A stretch of DNA of 38,419 nucleotides. It comes from Calidifontimicrobium sp964618555 (lineage in GTDB: Bacteria > Pseudomonadota > Gammaproteobacteria > Burkholderiales > Burkholderiaceae_C). The translations under genes and the position numbers were made by a program. Below, one piece after another: positions 17,639 through 25,397 of this stretch; positions within the stretch are counted from its first letter, which is position 1; each line of letters starts with the position of its first letter. Location: assembly GCA_964618555.1 (NCBI GenBank), contig CAZUBF010000015.1, positions 1-38,419 of the forward strand, written 5' to 3'. The notes beneath the pieces were generated by a model. It saw only the letters and a list, made by a program, of their open reading frames with translations. It was not told where the DNA came from and ran no database searches.

Positions 17639-18406
17639 GTGGACTCCCCGCTCAGCCTGACCTACCTCGCCGCCGCGGTGATCGTTCCGCCGACCTCGCT
17701 GGTGTTGCTCGCGCTGCTGGGGCTGTGGCTGGCGCGACGTCGGCGCGCGGCGGGTGCCGCGCTGGTGGCGTGCAGCCTGGCGGCGCTGCTGGTGCTGAGC
17801 TTGCCGGCGGTGGCGTACTCGCTGATGAGCCGGCTCGAGCCGCCGCCGCTGGACGATGCGAGCGTGGCAGGCGACGTGCAGGCGATCGTGATCCTCGGCG
17901 GCGGCGTCGCGCGCGGCGCCGCCGACTGGGGAGGCGACACGCTGGGCGTGTTCACGCTGCAGCGCGTGCGCTACGGCGCACGCCTGGCGAAGGCGACGCG
18001 GCTGCCGGTGCTGGTCACCGGCGCCGGGCCGCTGGACGACCGGCCCGGCGAGGCGGCGCTGATGCGCGACGCGCTGGAGCAAGAGTTCGGCGTGCCGGTG
18101 CGCTGGCTCGACGAGCGCGCGCGCACGACGGCCGGCAACGCGCGCGAGGCCGCCGCGCTGCTGCGCGCCGCAGGCATCGGCCGCGTCGCGCTCGTGACCA
18201 GCGCGTTCCACATGCCGCGCGCGCGGCGCGTCTTCGAGCAGGCCGGCCTGCAGGTGGTGGCAGCGCCCACCGGCTACTTCGGCTACGCCGGCGGCGCGTT
18301 CGAGTGGACGCACCTGGTGCCCGGCGGCGACGCGCTGCGGGTGTCGTACCTGGCGCTGCGCGAGATGGCCGCGCGGCTGATGTACCGGGTCGTCGACCGC
18401 CGCTGA
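17639..18406 (+). CDS. YdcF/ElyC-family (DUF218) protein
   Basis: About 255 residues. Two N-terminal membrane segments (about residues 6-30 and 36-58) are followed by a periplasmic DUF218 domain. Its signatures are AIVILGGGVARG, PVLVTGAGPLDD, RTTAGNAREAAALLR and VALVTSAFHMPRARRVFEQAG. ElyC and SanA relatives affect envelope biogenesis and vancomycin resistance; the biochemical activity is not settled. The GTG at 17639 places the first helix just after the start; a TTG at 17600 is the alternative, and both ribosome sites are weak. It lies upstream of the TerC riboswitch on the same strand. Confidence 0.85.
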   Translation: MDSPLSLTYLAAAVIVPPTSLVLLALLGLWLARRRRAAGAALVACSLAALLVLSLPAVAYSLMSRLEPPPLDDASVAGDVQAIVILGGGVARGAADWGGDTLGVFTLQRVRYGARLAKATRLPVLVTGAGPLDDRPGEAALMRDALEQEFGVPVRWLDERARTTAGNAREAAALLRAAGIGRVALVTSAFHMPRARRVFEQAGLQVVAAPTGYFGYAGGAFEWTHLVPGGDALRVSYLALREMAARLMYRVVDRR

Positions 18407-18482
18407 ACCGGCGTCGGCGCCCGTCGGGCGAATGCCCCCATCGATCCGGGGGAATTTCTGCCCTGCCTTAGCATTCGCGCCG

Positions 18483-18620
18483 TCGAAAGGGGAGTAGCCG
18501 GCCGGCGCGTCGTCAGGCGTGCCGGCCGCGGACCCCGTCAATACGAAGCAGCGGCCGCCGGGCCGCCTCCGCTTCCGGGCCCGCACAAGACCTGCGTCTT
18601 GCGCAAGACCTTTCGGCGCG
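18483..18620 (+). promoter_or_regulatory. yybP-ykoY (manganese) riboswitch upstream of terC
   Basis: The leader carries conserved elements of this Mn2+-sensing class in the right order: AAAGGGGAGTAGC (18486-18498), GTCAATACGA (18537-18546), a CCGCCGGGCCG stem, and GCAAGACCTTT (18603-18613). In this class the GGGGAGUAG and GUCAAYA-type loops form the metal site. The gene immediately downstream encodes a TerC-family protein, the classic partner. CAAGACC occurs twice (18586-18592 and 18604-18610) around GTCTTG (18596-18601), giving two mutually exclusive hairpins that could serve as the switch ahead of the GGGAG ribosome site at 18642-18646. Boundaries are approximate. Confidence 0.88.
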
Positions 18621-18651
18621 ATCCCCAACCCTTCACCTTTCGGGAGTGTCC

Positions 18652-19635
18652 GTGGACACCATCGCGCCGGCCTGGCTGTGGGCCTTTTTCGTCGTTTCCG
18701 TTCTCGTCGCACTGTTCGTCGACTTCGTCGTGCTGCGCAAGCAGGGCGCCCACGCCGTCGGCGTGAAGGAGGCTCTGAACTGGTCGCTGGTGTGGGTCGC
18801 GCTGAGCTTCGCGTTCAACGGCCTGTTCTGGTGGGCCGTCGCGCAGGACCACGGCACCGCCGTGGCCAACACCAAGAGCATGGAGTTCCTCACCGGCTAC
18901 CTCATTGAGAAGAGCCTGGCGGTGGACAACATCTTCGTGTTCCTGATGATCTTCACCTACTTCGCGGTGCCGCCGGCGTTCCAGAAGCGGGTGCTGATGA
19001 TCGGCATCATCGGCGCCATCGTGCTGCGCACCGTGATGATCCTGGTGGGGTCGTGGCTGATCGCGCACTTCCACTGGGTGCTGTACGTGTTCGGCGCGTT
19101 CCTCGTGCTCACCGGCATCAAGATGTGGTGGGCCGCGGGGCAGGAGCCCGACCTGGACAGCAACCCGGCGCTGAAGCTGCTCAAGCGCTTCATGCCGGTG
19201 AGCAAGAGCTTCGACGGCGAGAAGTTCTTCACCGTCGAGAACGGCAAGCGCATCGCCACGCCGCTGCTGATGGTCGTCGCGCTGGTCGGCGTCACCGACG
19301 TGATCTTCGCCGTCGACTCGATCCCGGCGATCTTCGCGATCACCACCGACCCGTTCATCGTGCTGACGAGCAACATCTTCGCGATCCTCGGGCTGCGCGC
19401 GATGTACTTCCTGCTCGCCGCGGTGGCGGCGAAGTTCCACCTGCTCAGTTACGGGCTGGCGGTGATCCTGGTGTTCATCGGCACCAAGATGCTGCTCATC
19501 GACGTGATCAAGATCCCGGTGCTGGTGTCGCTGGGCGTGGTCGTCGCGGTGCTCGCGGTGACGATGGCCTGGAGCGTGAAGACCGCGCCGCGCATCCGCC
19601 AGCGCACCGCCGACGGCGCGGCGACGCCGGGCTGA
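18652..19635 (+). CDS. TerC-family manganese exporter (Alx-like)
   Basis: A 327-residue protein with about nine membrane segments. Family signatures are KSLAVDNIFVFLMIFTYFAVP and DVIFAVDSIPAIFAITTDPFIVLTSNIFAILGLRAMYF, with the acidic residues (VDN, DVIFAVDS) implicated in metal transport. Relatives under yybP-ykoY control export Mn2+ from the cytoplasm and may load exported enzymes. The start is GTG; 18652 is preferred over GTG 18646 because GGGAG (18642-18646) is then five bases upstream and does not overlap the gene. It is controlled by the riboswitch at 18483-18620. Confidence 0.93.
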   Translation: MDTIAPAWLWAFFVVSVLVALFVDFVVLRKQGAHAVGVKEALNWSLVWVALSFAFNGLFWWAVAQDHGTAVANTKSMEFLTGYLIEKSLAVDNIFVFLMIFTYFAVPPAFQKRVLMIGIIGAIVLRTVMILVGSWLIAHFHWVLYVFGAFLVLTGIKMWWAAGQEPDLDSNPALKLLKRFMPVSKSFDGEKFFTVENGKRIATPLLMVVALVGVTDVIFAVDSIPAIFAITTDPFIVLTSNIFAILGLRAMYFLLAAVAAKFHLLSYGLAVILVFIGTKMLLIDVIKIPVLVSLGVVVAVLAVTMAWSVKTAPRIRQRTADGAATPG

Positions 19636-19646
19636 TCGCGCCGCAG

Positions 19647-20240
19647 CTACTGCGCCGCCGACGCGGCGGCGCGGGCCTGCTGCGCGCGCCACTGGCGCAG
19701 CTGCTCGAGCCAGGCGGTCCAGTCCTGCGGCCCCTGCTCGAAGCGCTTGCGCAGGTTGCCAAGCACCTGGCCCCAGGCGCGGTCGAAGTAGGCGTAGGCC
19801 TGGTCCCACTGCCCGCCGTCGCCCCAGCCGGTGTGGTGCAGCGTCACGCGGGTGCGCCGCTCGTCGAGCGGCGCGAAACGCACGACGACGAAGGTGCGCT
19901 GCGCGCGCGCCTCGCCCAGGTGCGGCGGGGCGTTCCAGTCGAACGAGATCATGCGCTTGGGCTGCAGCGCCAGGTAGCGCATCTCGTCGGCGCCCTTGAG
20001 CCCGGGCGGCGCGGTCGGGTCGATGTGGATGTGGAACGCGCCGCCCGGGCGCGGATCGATCACCGCCTCGGGCGCGAAGAAGCCGACGATGCCCTCGCGA
20101 GTGGTCCAGGCGGCCCAGACCTCGTCGAGCGAGGCGTCGACCACGACCTCCTTGTCGAGCGCACGTTCGGCCGCGCGGGACGGGGCGGCGAGCGACGCGG
20201 CGACGACCGTCGCGAGCAGGAGCGGGACATGTGGCGTCAT
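19647..20240 (-). CDS. Secreted SRPBCC/AHA1-like protein
   Basis: A 197-residue protein with a clear signal peptide (about residues 1-23, ending PSRA). An SRPBCC-fold domain follows: VVVDASLDEVWAAWTTREGIVGFFAPEAVIDPRPGGAFHIHID, RYLALQPKRMISFDWNAPPH, TFVVVRFAPLDERRTRVTLHHTGWGDG and WGQVLGNLRKRFEQG. SRPBCC proteins bind hydrophobic ligands or act as co-chaperone-like domains; export is less usual for the family. GGAGGG precedes the ATG at 20240. It is 19 bp downstream of purT on the same strand and probably the last gene of the AKR-purT operon. Confidence 0.88.
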   Translation of the reverse strand: MTPHVPLLLATVVAASLAAPSRAAERALDKEVVVDASLDEVWAAWTTREGIVGFFAPEAVIDPRPGGAFHIHIDPTAPPGLKGADEMRYLALQPKRMISFDWNAPPHLGEARAQRTFVVVRFAPLDERRTRVTLHHTGWGDGGQWDQAYAYFDRAWGQVLGNLRKRFEQGPQDWTAWLEQLRQWRAQQARAAASAAQ

Positions 20241-20259
20241 CGGTGATGCCCTCCGGGAT

Positions 20260-21495
20260 TCAGGCCGCGCGCGGCTTCACGCACGCCGCGGCGGCCTTGG
20301 CGATGCGGCGTGCGGTGGCCACGTCGTCGGCGTGCGCCAGCGCCACACCCATGCGCCGGCGCGCGTAACTCTCCGGCTTGCCGAACAGCCGCAGGTCGAC
20401 GCCGGGCAGCGCCAGCGCTTCGGCGACGCCGTCGAACACCACGCCCCGGCCGTCGACGCCGCCGTAGATCACCGCGCTGGCGCCCGGGCTCTTCAGCGCG
20501 GTGTCCACCGGCAGACCGAGGATCGCGCGCGCGTGCAGCTCGAACTCGCTCTGCCACTGTGTGGCCATCGTGACCAGCCCCGTGTCGTGCGGGCGCGGGC
20601 TGACCTCGCTGAACCACACCCGCTCGTCCTTGACGAACATCTCGACGCCGAACACCCCCAGCCCGCCGAGGTCGTCGGTGATCGCCTTCGCGATCTCGCG
20701 CGAGCGCGCCAGCGCCGTCGGGTGCATCGGCTGGGGCTGCCAGCTCTCGACGTAGTCACCGTGCACCTGCACGTGGCCGATCGGGTCGCAGAAGTGCGTG
20801 CGCGGCTGGCCGTCGGCGCCGAGCGCGCGCACTGTCAGTTGAGTGATCTCGTAGTCGAAGTCGACGAAGCCCTCGACGATCACGCGGCCGTGGCTGACGC
20901 GCCCGCCGGCCATCGCATGGTCCCACGCCGGCCGGACGTCTTCGGGGCCGTCGACCTTGCTCTGGCCCTTGCCCGAGCTGCTCATCACCGGCTTGACGAT
21001 GCACGGATAGCCGATGCCCGCGCCGGTCTCGGTCCGGTGCGCCGCCGGCCCTTCGATCGCGGCCTGCAGCTCGGTGAGCGAATCGCAGAACCGGTACGGG
21101 CTGGTCGGCAGGCCCAGCGTCTCGGCGGCGAGCCGCCGGATGCCCTCGCGGTCCATCGTCAGCCGCGCGGCGCGCGCGGTGGGGATCACGCGCACGACGC
21201 CGGCGGCTTCCAGCTCCTGCAGCACCGGCGTTGCGATGGCCTCGATCTCGGGCACGACGAGCAGCGGGCGCTCGGCGTCGATCAGCGCGCGCAGCGCGGC
21301 CGGGTCGCTCATCGCGATCGTGCGGGCGTGGTGCGCGACCTGCTGCCCCGGCGCGTGGTCGTAGCGGTCGACGGCGATCGTCTCGACGCCCAGGCGCTGC
21401 AGCGCGATCAGAACTTCCTTGCCGAGCTCGCCAGCGCCGAGCAGCATGACGCGCGTCGCGCGCGGGGACAACGGGGTGCCGAGGGGGGTGGTCAT
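20260..21495 (-). CDS. purT: Formate-dependent phosphoribosylglycinamide formyltransferase
   Basis: A 411-residue ATP-grasp enzyme of purine biosynthesis. It uses formate and ATP to make formyl-GAR, a folate-independent alternative to PurN. Signatures are the start VMLLGAGELGKEVLIALQRLG, the PEIEAIAT motif, the ATP-grasp SSSGKGQSKV loop, EGFVDFDYEITQLTVR, FCDPIGHVQVHGDYVESWQPQ and GVEMFVKDERVWFSEVSPRPHDTG. All core ATP and Mg sites of the family appear intact. It is in the middle of a minus-strand operon, with the aldo/keto reductase stop 22 bp upstream. Confidence 0.96.
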   Translation of the reverse strand: MTTPLGTPLSPRATRVMLLGAGELGKEVLIALQRLGVETIAVDRYDHAPGQQVAHHARTIAMSDPAALRALIDAERPLLVVPEIEAIATPVLQELEAAGVVRVIPTARAARLTMDREGIRRLAAETLGLPTSPYRFCDSLTELQAAIEGPAAHRTETGAGIGYPCIVKPVMSSSGKGQSKVDGPEDVRPAWDHAMAGGRVSHGRVIVEGFVDFDYEITQLTVRALGADGQPRTHFCDPIGHVQVHGDYVESWQPQPMHPTALARSREIAKAITDDLGGLGVFGVEMFVKDERVWFSEVSPRPHDTGLVTMATQWQSEFELHARAILGLPVDTALKSPGASAVIYGGVDGRGVVFDGVAEALALPGVDLRLFGKPESYARRRMGVALAHADDVATARRIAKAAAACVKPRAA

Positions 21496-21517
21496 CGCGG
21501 GGAGGGGGATGCGGGTC

Positions 21518-22369
21518 TCAGGTCATCGCCAGCGGGCGCTTGGACCGTGGCGGCGGGAACAGGCGGTCGAGTGCGGCGAGGTCGTCGGCGCCCAGCGTGA
21601 GCCGCACCGCGTCGAGGTTGAGCCGCAGGTGTTCGGCCGACGCCGACTTCGGGATCGCGACCACGCCCGGCTGCGCCAGCACCCAGGCCAGCGCCAGCTG
21701 CGCCGGCGTGGCGCGGTGGCGTTCGGCCAGCGGTGAGAGCTTCGCGTGTCGTGCCAGCGCGCCCTGGTCGATCGGGCAGTAGGCCATCAACGGCATGCCG
21801 CGGTGCCGCTGCCAGGGCAGCAGGTCGAACTCGACGCCGCGCTGGCCGAGCGAGTACCAGACCTGGTTCGTCGCACACGCCTGGCCGCCGGCGGCGAGCA
21901 GCTCGTCCATGTCGGCGATGTCGAAGTTGCTCACGCCCCAGCGACGCACCCACCCGCGTTCGCGCAGGCGCTGCATCGCCGCCACCGTCTCGGCCAGCGG
22001 CACGCCGCCGCGCCAGTGCAGCAGGTACAGGTCGAGGTGGTCGACGCGCAGGCGCTTCAGGCTGCGTTCGCAGGCTGCGGGCAGCGAGCGCGCGCCGGCG
22101 TGGTGAGGGTAGGCCTTGGAGACGAGCGTCACGTCGTCGCGCGCCAGCGTGCCGGCGCGCAACGCCTGCGACAGCGCGTCGCCGACGACCGTCTCGGCGC
22201 CGCCGTCGCCGTACATCTCGGCGGTGTCGACGAGGCGGTAGCCCAGTTCGAAGGCGTGACGCAGCACCGCCGCCTCGTCGGCGCGGCGCGACGCCTGCTC
22301 GCCCAGGCGCCACGTGCCCAGCCCCAGCGCGGGAGCGCGTGCGCCGTCGGGCCAAGTCACGGTGTGCAT
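21518..22369 (-). CDS. Aldo/keto reductase
   Basis: A 283-residue (alpha/beta)8-barrel NADPH-dependent oxidoreductase. The catalytic tetrad is visible: Asp and Tyr in RLVDTAEMYGDG, Lys in LVSKAYPHH, and His in LYLLHWRGG. Later motifs include RWGVSNFD, ATNQVWYSLGQRG, AYCPIDQGAL and the cofactor segment VAIPKSASAEHLRLNLD. The sequence resembles the bacterial AKR5-like reductases (2,5-diketogluconate or methylglyoxal type), but the physiological substrate is unknown. The ATG at 22369 lies 90 bp from the divergent HTH-like gene. It is likely the first gene of the AKR-purT-SRPBCC operon. Confidence 0.92.
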   Translation of the reverse strand: MHTVTWPDGARAPALGLGTWRLGEQASRRADEAAVLRHAFELGYRLVDTAEMYGDGGAETVVGDALSQALRAGTLARDDVTLVSKAYPHHAGARSLPAACERSLKRLRVDHLDLYLLHWRGGVPLAETVAAMQRLRERGWVRRWGVSNFDIADMDELLAAGGQACATNQVWYSLGQRGVEFDLLPWQRHRGMPLMAYCPIDQGALARHAKLSPLAERHRATPAQLALAWVLAQPGVVAIPKSASAEHLRLNLDAVRLTLGADDLAALDRLFPPPRSKRPLAMT

Positions 22370-22459
22370 CGTCGTGCGGCAGGCGCTCGTTGCGCCGCGT
22401 TGCTCGGCGATGATGGTAGCGGCGCCGCCGCATCGGCAAGGTCCCTTTATCATCGGCGC

Positions 22460-23005
22460 ATGCAATCGCTGCCCGACGTCGCCCAGATCCGTTACGACAA
22501 CGCGTTGCGACTGTTCGACGAATTCGTCCAGCGCACCGTCAAGGACCCCGACGCCACCGCGCTGCGCGGGCTCGAGCGGCGCTTCGCCGAGAGGCTGCAG
22601 ATCCAGCCGAGCTACTGGAGCCAGATCAAGAGCCGCTCGCGGCAGATCGGCGAGCGGCTGGCGCGGCAGTTCGAGATCCTGTCGAACAAGCCGCTGGGCT
22701 GGATGGACCAGCCGCACGCGCGCGCGCTGGGCACCGCGATGCTCATCGACCGCCCGCCCCCGGCAGACGCGCAGGCCGAGCCCGACCCGACGCAGCCGCA
22801 CGACGAGGACGAGCGCTTCGTCGTGGGCCTGGTGCTGAGCTACTACCGCCGCGATCCGCAGCACGCGCGCACGCGGCTGCTCGACCTGCTCGGCGAGGTG
22901 CTGACGCCGCCCGCCCCGCCCGCGCCGCCGCCGACCGCCGCCGACGAGCGCGGCGACTGGCATCGCGCGGCCCGCGGGGTCGCGCCGCTCAAGCGCAAGC
23001 GCTGA
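22460..23005 (+). CDS. HTH-like DNA-binding protein with proline-rich tail
   Basis: A 181-residue protein. The N-terminal half has a helix-rich, repressor-like region: RYDNALRLFDEFVQ, GLERRFAERLQIQPSYWSQIKS, SRQIGERLARQFEIL and KPLGWMDQ. This is the pattern of the small lambda-repressor-like HTH proteins in which the WSQIKSxxRQIGE part would be the recognition helix and turn. The centre is a linker with Pro, Asp and Glu, and the end has PPAPPAPPPT and a basic tail (LKRKR). It starts 90 bp from the divergent AKR gene and sits directly upstream of the small-gene cluster at 23191, making it a candidate local regulator. The target is not demonstrated. Confidence 0.75.
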   Translation: MQSLPDVAQIRYDNALRLFDEFVQRTVKDPDATALRGLERRFAERLQIQPSYWSQIKSRSRQIGERLARQFEILSNKPLGWMDQPHARALGTAMLIDRPPPADAQAEPDPTQPHDEDERFVVGLVLSYYRRDPQHARTRLLDLLGEVLTPPAPPAPPPTAADERGDWHRAARGVAPLKRKR

Positions 23006-23091
23006 CGCGCGACCGCGCTGCCCGTCCCGCGCCGGTCGGCGCCCCGCGGGCGGCTCGCGAGCGTCATCCCCCTTGACCTAGGGATAAACAG

Positions 23092-23134
23092 GACTTGCGC
23101 AAGATAACGATGCGTTTATCATTTGCGTCAAGTC
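23092..23134 (+). promoter_or_regulatory. Promoter with 43-bp imperfect palindrome and Fur-like hexamers
   Basis: A candidate -35 TTGCGC (23095-23100), a 16-bp spacer and a -10 TATCAT (23117-23122) precede the first small gene. The same stretch is an imperfect dyad: GACTTG, CGCAA and GATAA on the left mirror TTATC, TTGCG and CAAGTC on the right. It also contains a 10-bp perfect palindrome CTTGCGCAAG (23094-23103). A second pair, GATAAAC (23083-23089) and GTTTATC (23114-23120), is exactly complementary. The block 23103-23126 reads as four Fur-like hexamers (GATAAC, GATGCG, TTTATC, ATTTGC), but the match to Fur consensus is only partial. A regulator site over the -10 would repress. Confidence 0.55.
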
Positions 23135-23190
23135 GGCGCCGGTATCCGGTCGCGACGAGACCCTCCCCGCAACCCCTGTCACGGAGCGCC

Positions 23191-23310
23191 ATGTCGAACC
23201 GCCGCCTGTCCTTCGTCCGCACCCGCGTCGTGGCCGCCCAAAGCGGCGGCATCGCCTCAGGGGTGGGCGTCGTCGCGCCCGTCGTCGTTCCTGCGGCAAG
23301 CACCGGCTGA
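23191..23310 (+). CDS. 39-residue peptide, first of four small genes
   Basis: A short open frame after the palindromic promoter, preceded by ACGGAG. The product has a basic N-terminal part (MSNRRLSFVRTR) followed by an uncharged Val/Ala/Gly-rich part ending PAASTG. This looks like a short amphipathic or membrane-active peptide, or a translated leader, rather than a folded enzyme. No family is recognised. The confidence is lower than for its downstream neighbours because the ribosome site is less strong and the coding length is short. Confidence 0.5.
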   Translation: MSNRRLSFVRTRVVAAQSGGIASGVGVVAPVVVPAASTG

Positions 23311-23422
23311 AGCGTCAGCCTGTCTTGCGCCGTCGACGGCCCGGGTTGCGGCACCGCCCCGGGCCGCCGGCGTTTCGCCCCTGCCATCCGTCCCGCATCG
23401 TCTTGATCTTGAAGGAGTCGCC

Positions 23423-23596
23423 ATGTCTCACGCCACCCCCCTGGCCCTGCCGACGCGCAAGCCGCGCAATCCGTTCGCCGCCGCCGCGCGCCGACGCACC
23501 GCCGGCCGCCACGGCATGGCCGGCGGCGCGCTGCGACGGCAGCTGCAGCGCGACCTTCGCCGCGAACTCGATCGACTGAAACCGCCCCACCAATGA
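23423..23596 (+). CDS. 57-residue arginine-rich protein
   Basis: A small gene with a good GAAGGAG ribosome site at the right distance from the ATG. The product is very basic: RKPRNPFAAAARRRTAGRHG followed by an amphipathic helix RRQLQRDLRRELDRLK. There is no signal peptide. The charge pattern suggests nucleic-acid or acidic-partner binding, but no family is recognised. It is 112 bp after the 39-residue gene and 42 bp before the next gene, all in one direction, so one transcript is likely. Confidence 0.65.
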   Translation: MSHATPLALPTRKPRNPFAAAARRRTAGRHGMAGGALRRQLQRDLRRELDRLKPPHQ

Positions 23597-23638
23597 ACGC
23601 TGGCACCGGGCCGCCCCCCGGTGCAAGAGGAGACCCGC

Positions 23639-23956
23639 ATGAGCTCACCGACCCCCCACCCGCCCACCTGGACCGCCGCGCGCCCGCGCTGGGCCGCCGC
23701 CGCCGCGTCGCTGGCCACCGTTGCCGTCGTCGGCGGGGTCGCTGCGTTGTACGACCACGCCTCGCGCACGCCCTGGCTGGTGGCAGGCGCCGCCAGTGCC
23801 GAATTGATCGCGCCTTGCGAGCGCGCTGCATCGCGCAGCGCGCGGCACGAGTGCGTGAAGGCCGTCGTCGCCCGCGTGCGCTCGCGCGCCGAGGTGTCGC
23901 GGCTGGCGGCGGCGCCCCGGGCGCCGGCGTCGACCGCCGGCGTGACCTGGTATTGA
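23639..23956 (+). CDS. 105-residue single-pass membrane protein
   Basis: This gene is preceded by AGAGGAG. The protein has a Pro/Thr-rich cytoplasmic start and one hydrophobic segment (about residues 20-38, AAAASLATVAVVGGVAALY). The periplasmic part contains two cysteines (IAPCERA and RHECVKAVV) that could form a disulfide, and the tail ends GVTWY. No family is recognised. Its place in a run of four small genes, each with its own ribosome site, suggests a shared membrane-related role. Confidence 0.65.
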   Translation: MSSPTPHPPTWTAARPRWAAAAASLATVAVVGGVAALYDHASRTPWLVAGAASAELIAPCERAASRSARHECVKAVVARVRSRAEVSRLAAAPRAPASTAGVTWY

Positions 23957-24039
23957 CGCGATCCGCGCGGGTCGATCGCCGCGCATGCCCCTGGCGGCAG
24001 CCGTGCCGCCGGGGGCGCCCACCGAACGAGGAGAACATC

Positions 24040-24267
24040 ATGGTCGTCCTGCAGATGAACGCCCCGCCGCGGGGCCGCCGCCATGCGGCGGCGGCGCTGC
24101 GTCGGGCGGCGGGCATGCTGGCGCACTGGGCCGAGCGTCTGGCCACGCTGCCGAGCGCGGCACCGCCCGGCGAACTCGAGTTCCACGCCGAGGCCGGCGC
24201 GCCGGAGGGGGCGTTGTACGTCGACGGCGTGCTCGTCGCTCGGCTGCCCGGCGTCGGCCGGCTCTGA
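24040..24267 (+). CDS. 75-residue protein, last of the small-gene cluster
   Basis: This gene is preceded by GAGGAG. The product begins MVVLQMNAPPRGRRHAAAALRRAAG and continues into an amphipathic helix (MLAHWAERLATLPSA). It ends in short beta-like stretches (ELEFHAEAG, ALYVDGVLVARLPGV). There is no signal peptide and no recognised family. The basic N terminus and mixed composition resemble the 57-residue neighbour, hinting at related roles, although the sequences are not clearly homologous by eye. Confidence 0.6.
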   Translation: MVVLQMNAPPRGRRHAAAALRRAAGMLAHWAERLATLPSAAPPGELEFHAEAGAPEGALYVDGVLVARLPGVGRL

Positions 24268-24419
24268 GTGTCGTCGAGGCCGGGGTGCGCCCGACGCCGG
24301 CCGCGGCCGCCACATCCGGCGGCCGCCCGCCGACGGATCCGACGCGCAGATCGGTGCCGCCCGGCTCAAGTGCGTGCGTCGCGCGGCCGATAAGCCGCCA
24401 CGACCTGTCGCGCCGCGCC

Positions 24420-25268
24420 ATGCCCACCGAGCCCACCTTCCCGCCGATGCTCGACCGAGTGCCGGGCGACCTGTCGGCCTGGACGCAGTGGCTGCGCGAC
24501 GCACCGATCCCGGTGCTCGCGCACACCGCGTCGGCGCTCGACGAGCTCGTCGACCACGAAGACGCCGTCGACGCGCGCGTGCTCGCCGAGACGCTGGCCG
24601 ACGACCCGCTGGCCTGCCTGCGGCTGCTGGTGCACGTCGCGTCGCTGCGCCGCGGCGACGATCGCGGCGCGCCCGAGACGGTGACCGCGGCGCTGGTGCT
24701 GCTGGGCGTCGGGCCGTTTTTTCGCGCCTTCGCCGGCCTGCCGACGGTCGAGCAGCGTCTGGCCGGCCTGCCGCAGGCGCTGCAGGGACTGCACCAGGTG
24801 ATGCACCGGGCACGCCGGGCCGCCACCTTCGCGCTCGGCTTCGCGGTGCACCGCATGGACCCCGACGCCGCGGTGATCCACGAGGCGGCGCAGCTGCACG
24901 ACTTCGCCGAGATGCTGTTGTGGTGCCACGCGCCGGCGCTGGCGCTCGAGATCGCGCGGCGCCAGGCGGCCGACCCGGCGCTGCGTTCGGCCGCGGTGCA
25001 GTGCGACGTGCTCGGCGTCGAACTGCCCGACCTGCAGCATGCGCTGATGCGCGCCTGGCGCCTGCCGCCGCTGCTGGTGCGCCTCGACGACGACCGCCAC
25101 GCCGACACCGCGCCGGTGCGCAACGTGCACCTGGCGATCCGCGTCGCGCGCCACAGCGCCGCCGGCTGGGACAACCCGGCGCTGCCCGACGACGTGCGCG
25201 ACGTCGCCGCACTGCTGCGCCTGGCACCCGACCCCGCGCTGAAGCTGCTGCGCGCGCTCGACCCGTAG
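24420..25268 (+). CDS. HDOD-domain protein
   Basis: A 282-residue protein with the HDOD fold, a catalytically silent relative of HD-phosphohydrolases used in signalling. PIPVLAHTASALDELVDHEDAVDARVLAETLADDPLACLRLL is the domain entry, and ETVTAALVLLGVGPFFRAF corresponds to the conserved alpha region. AAVIHEAAQLHDFAEMLLW contains the HD-like doublet, and LPDLQHALMRAWRLPPLL completes the domain. There is no receiver or EAL domain, so it is stand-alone. HDOD proteins modulate two-component or c-di-GMP pathways, but no partner gene is adjacent. It follows the small-gene cluster by about 150 bp and may not belong to it. Confidence 0.88.
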   Translation: MPTEPTFPPMLDRVPGDLSAWTQWLRDAPIPVLAHTASALDELVDHEDAVDARVLAETLADDPLACLRLLVHVASLRRGDDRGAPETVTAALVLLGVGPFFRAFAGLPTVEQRLAGLPQALQGLHQVMHRARRAATFALGFAVHRMDPDAAVIHEAAQLHDFAEMLLWCHAPALALEIARRQAADPALRSAAVQCDVLGVELPDLQHALMRAWRLPPLLVRLDDDRHADTAPVRNVHLAIRVARHSAAGWDNPALPDDVRDVAALLRLAPDPALKLLRALDP

Positions 25269-25397
25269 CGCCCGTCGGTCGATCCAAGCGTGTTGGCGCT
25301 GTGACCGCGCCGGCGCGCCGAGCGACGGCGCGTCACCGACCACGGCGGCGCCGAACCAGGGCGCCGGGCGAGGGTCCCGGCGGCGGCGAGCGCGGTG

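Noticed and set aside
23071..23090. FNR/CRP-type site (TTGACC...ATAAA)
   Set aside because: Only one half-site resembles TTGAT-N4-ATCAA, and the palindrome that follows fits better as the operator.
23191..23310. Possible RiPP precursor or bacteriocin leader
   Set aside because: The peptide is short with Gly-Gly-like residues, but there is no modification enzyme, transporter or leader peptidase nearby and no core Cys/Ser/Thr cluster.
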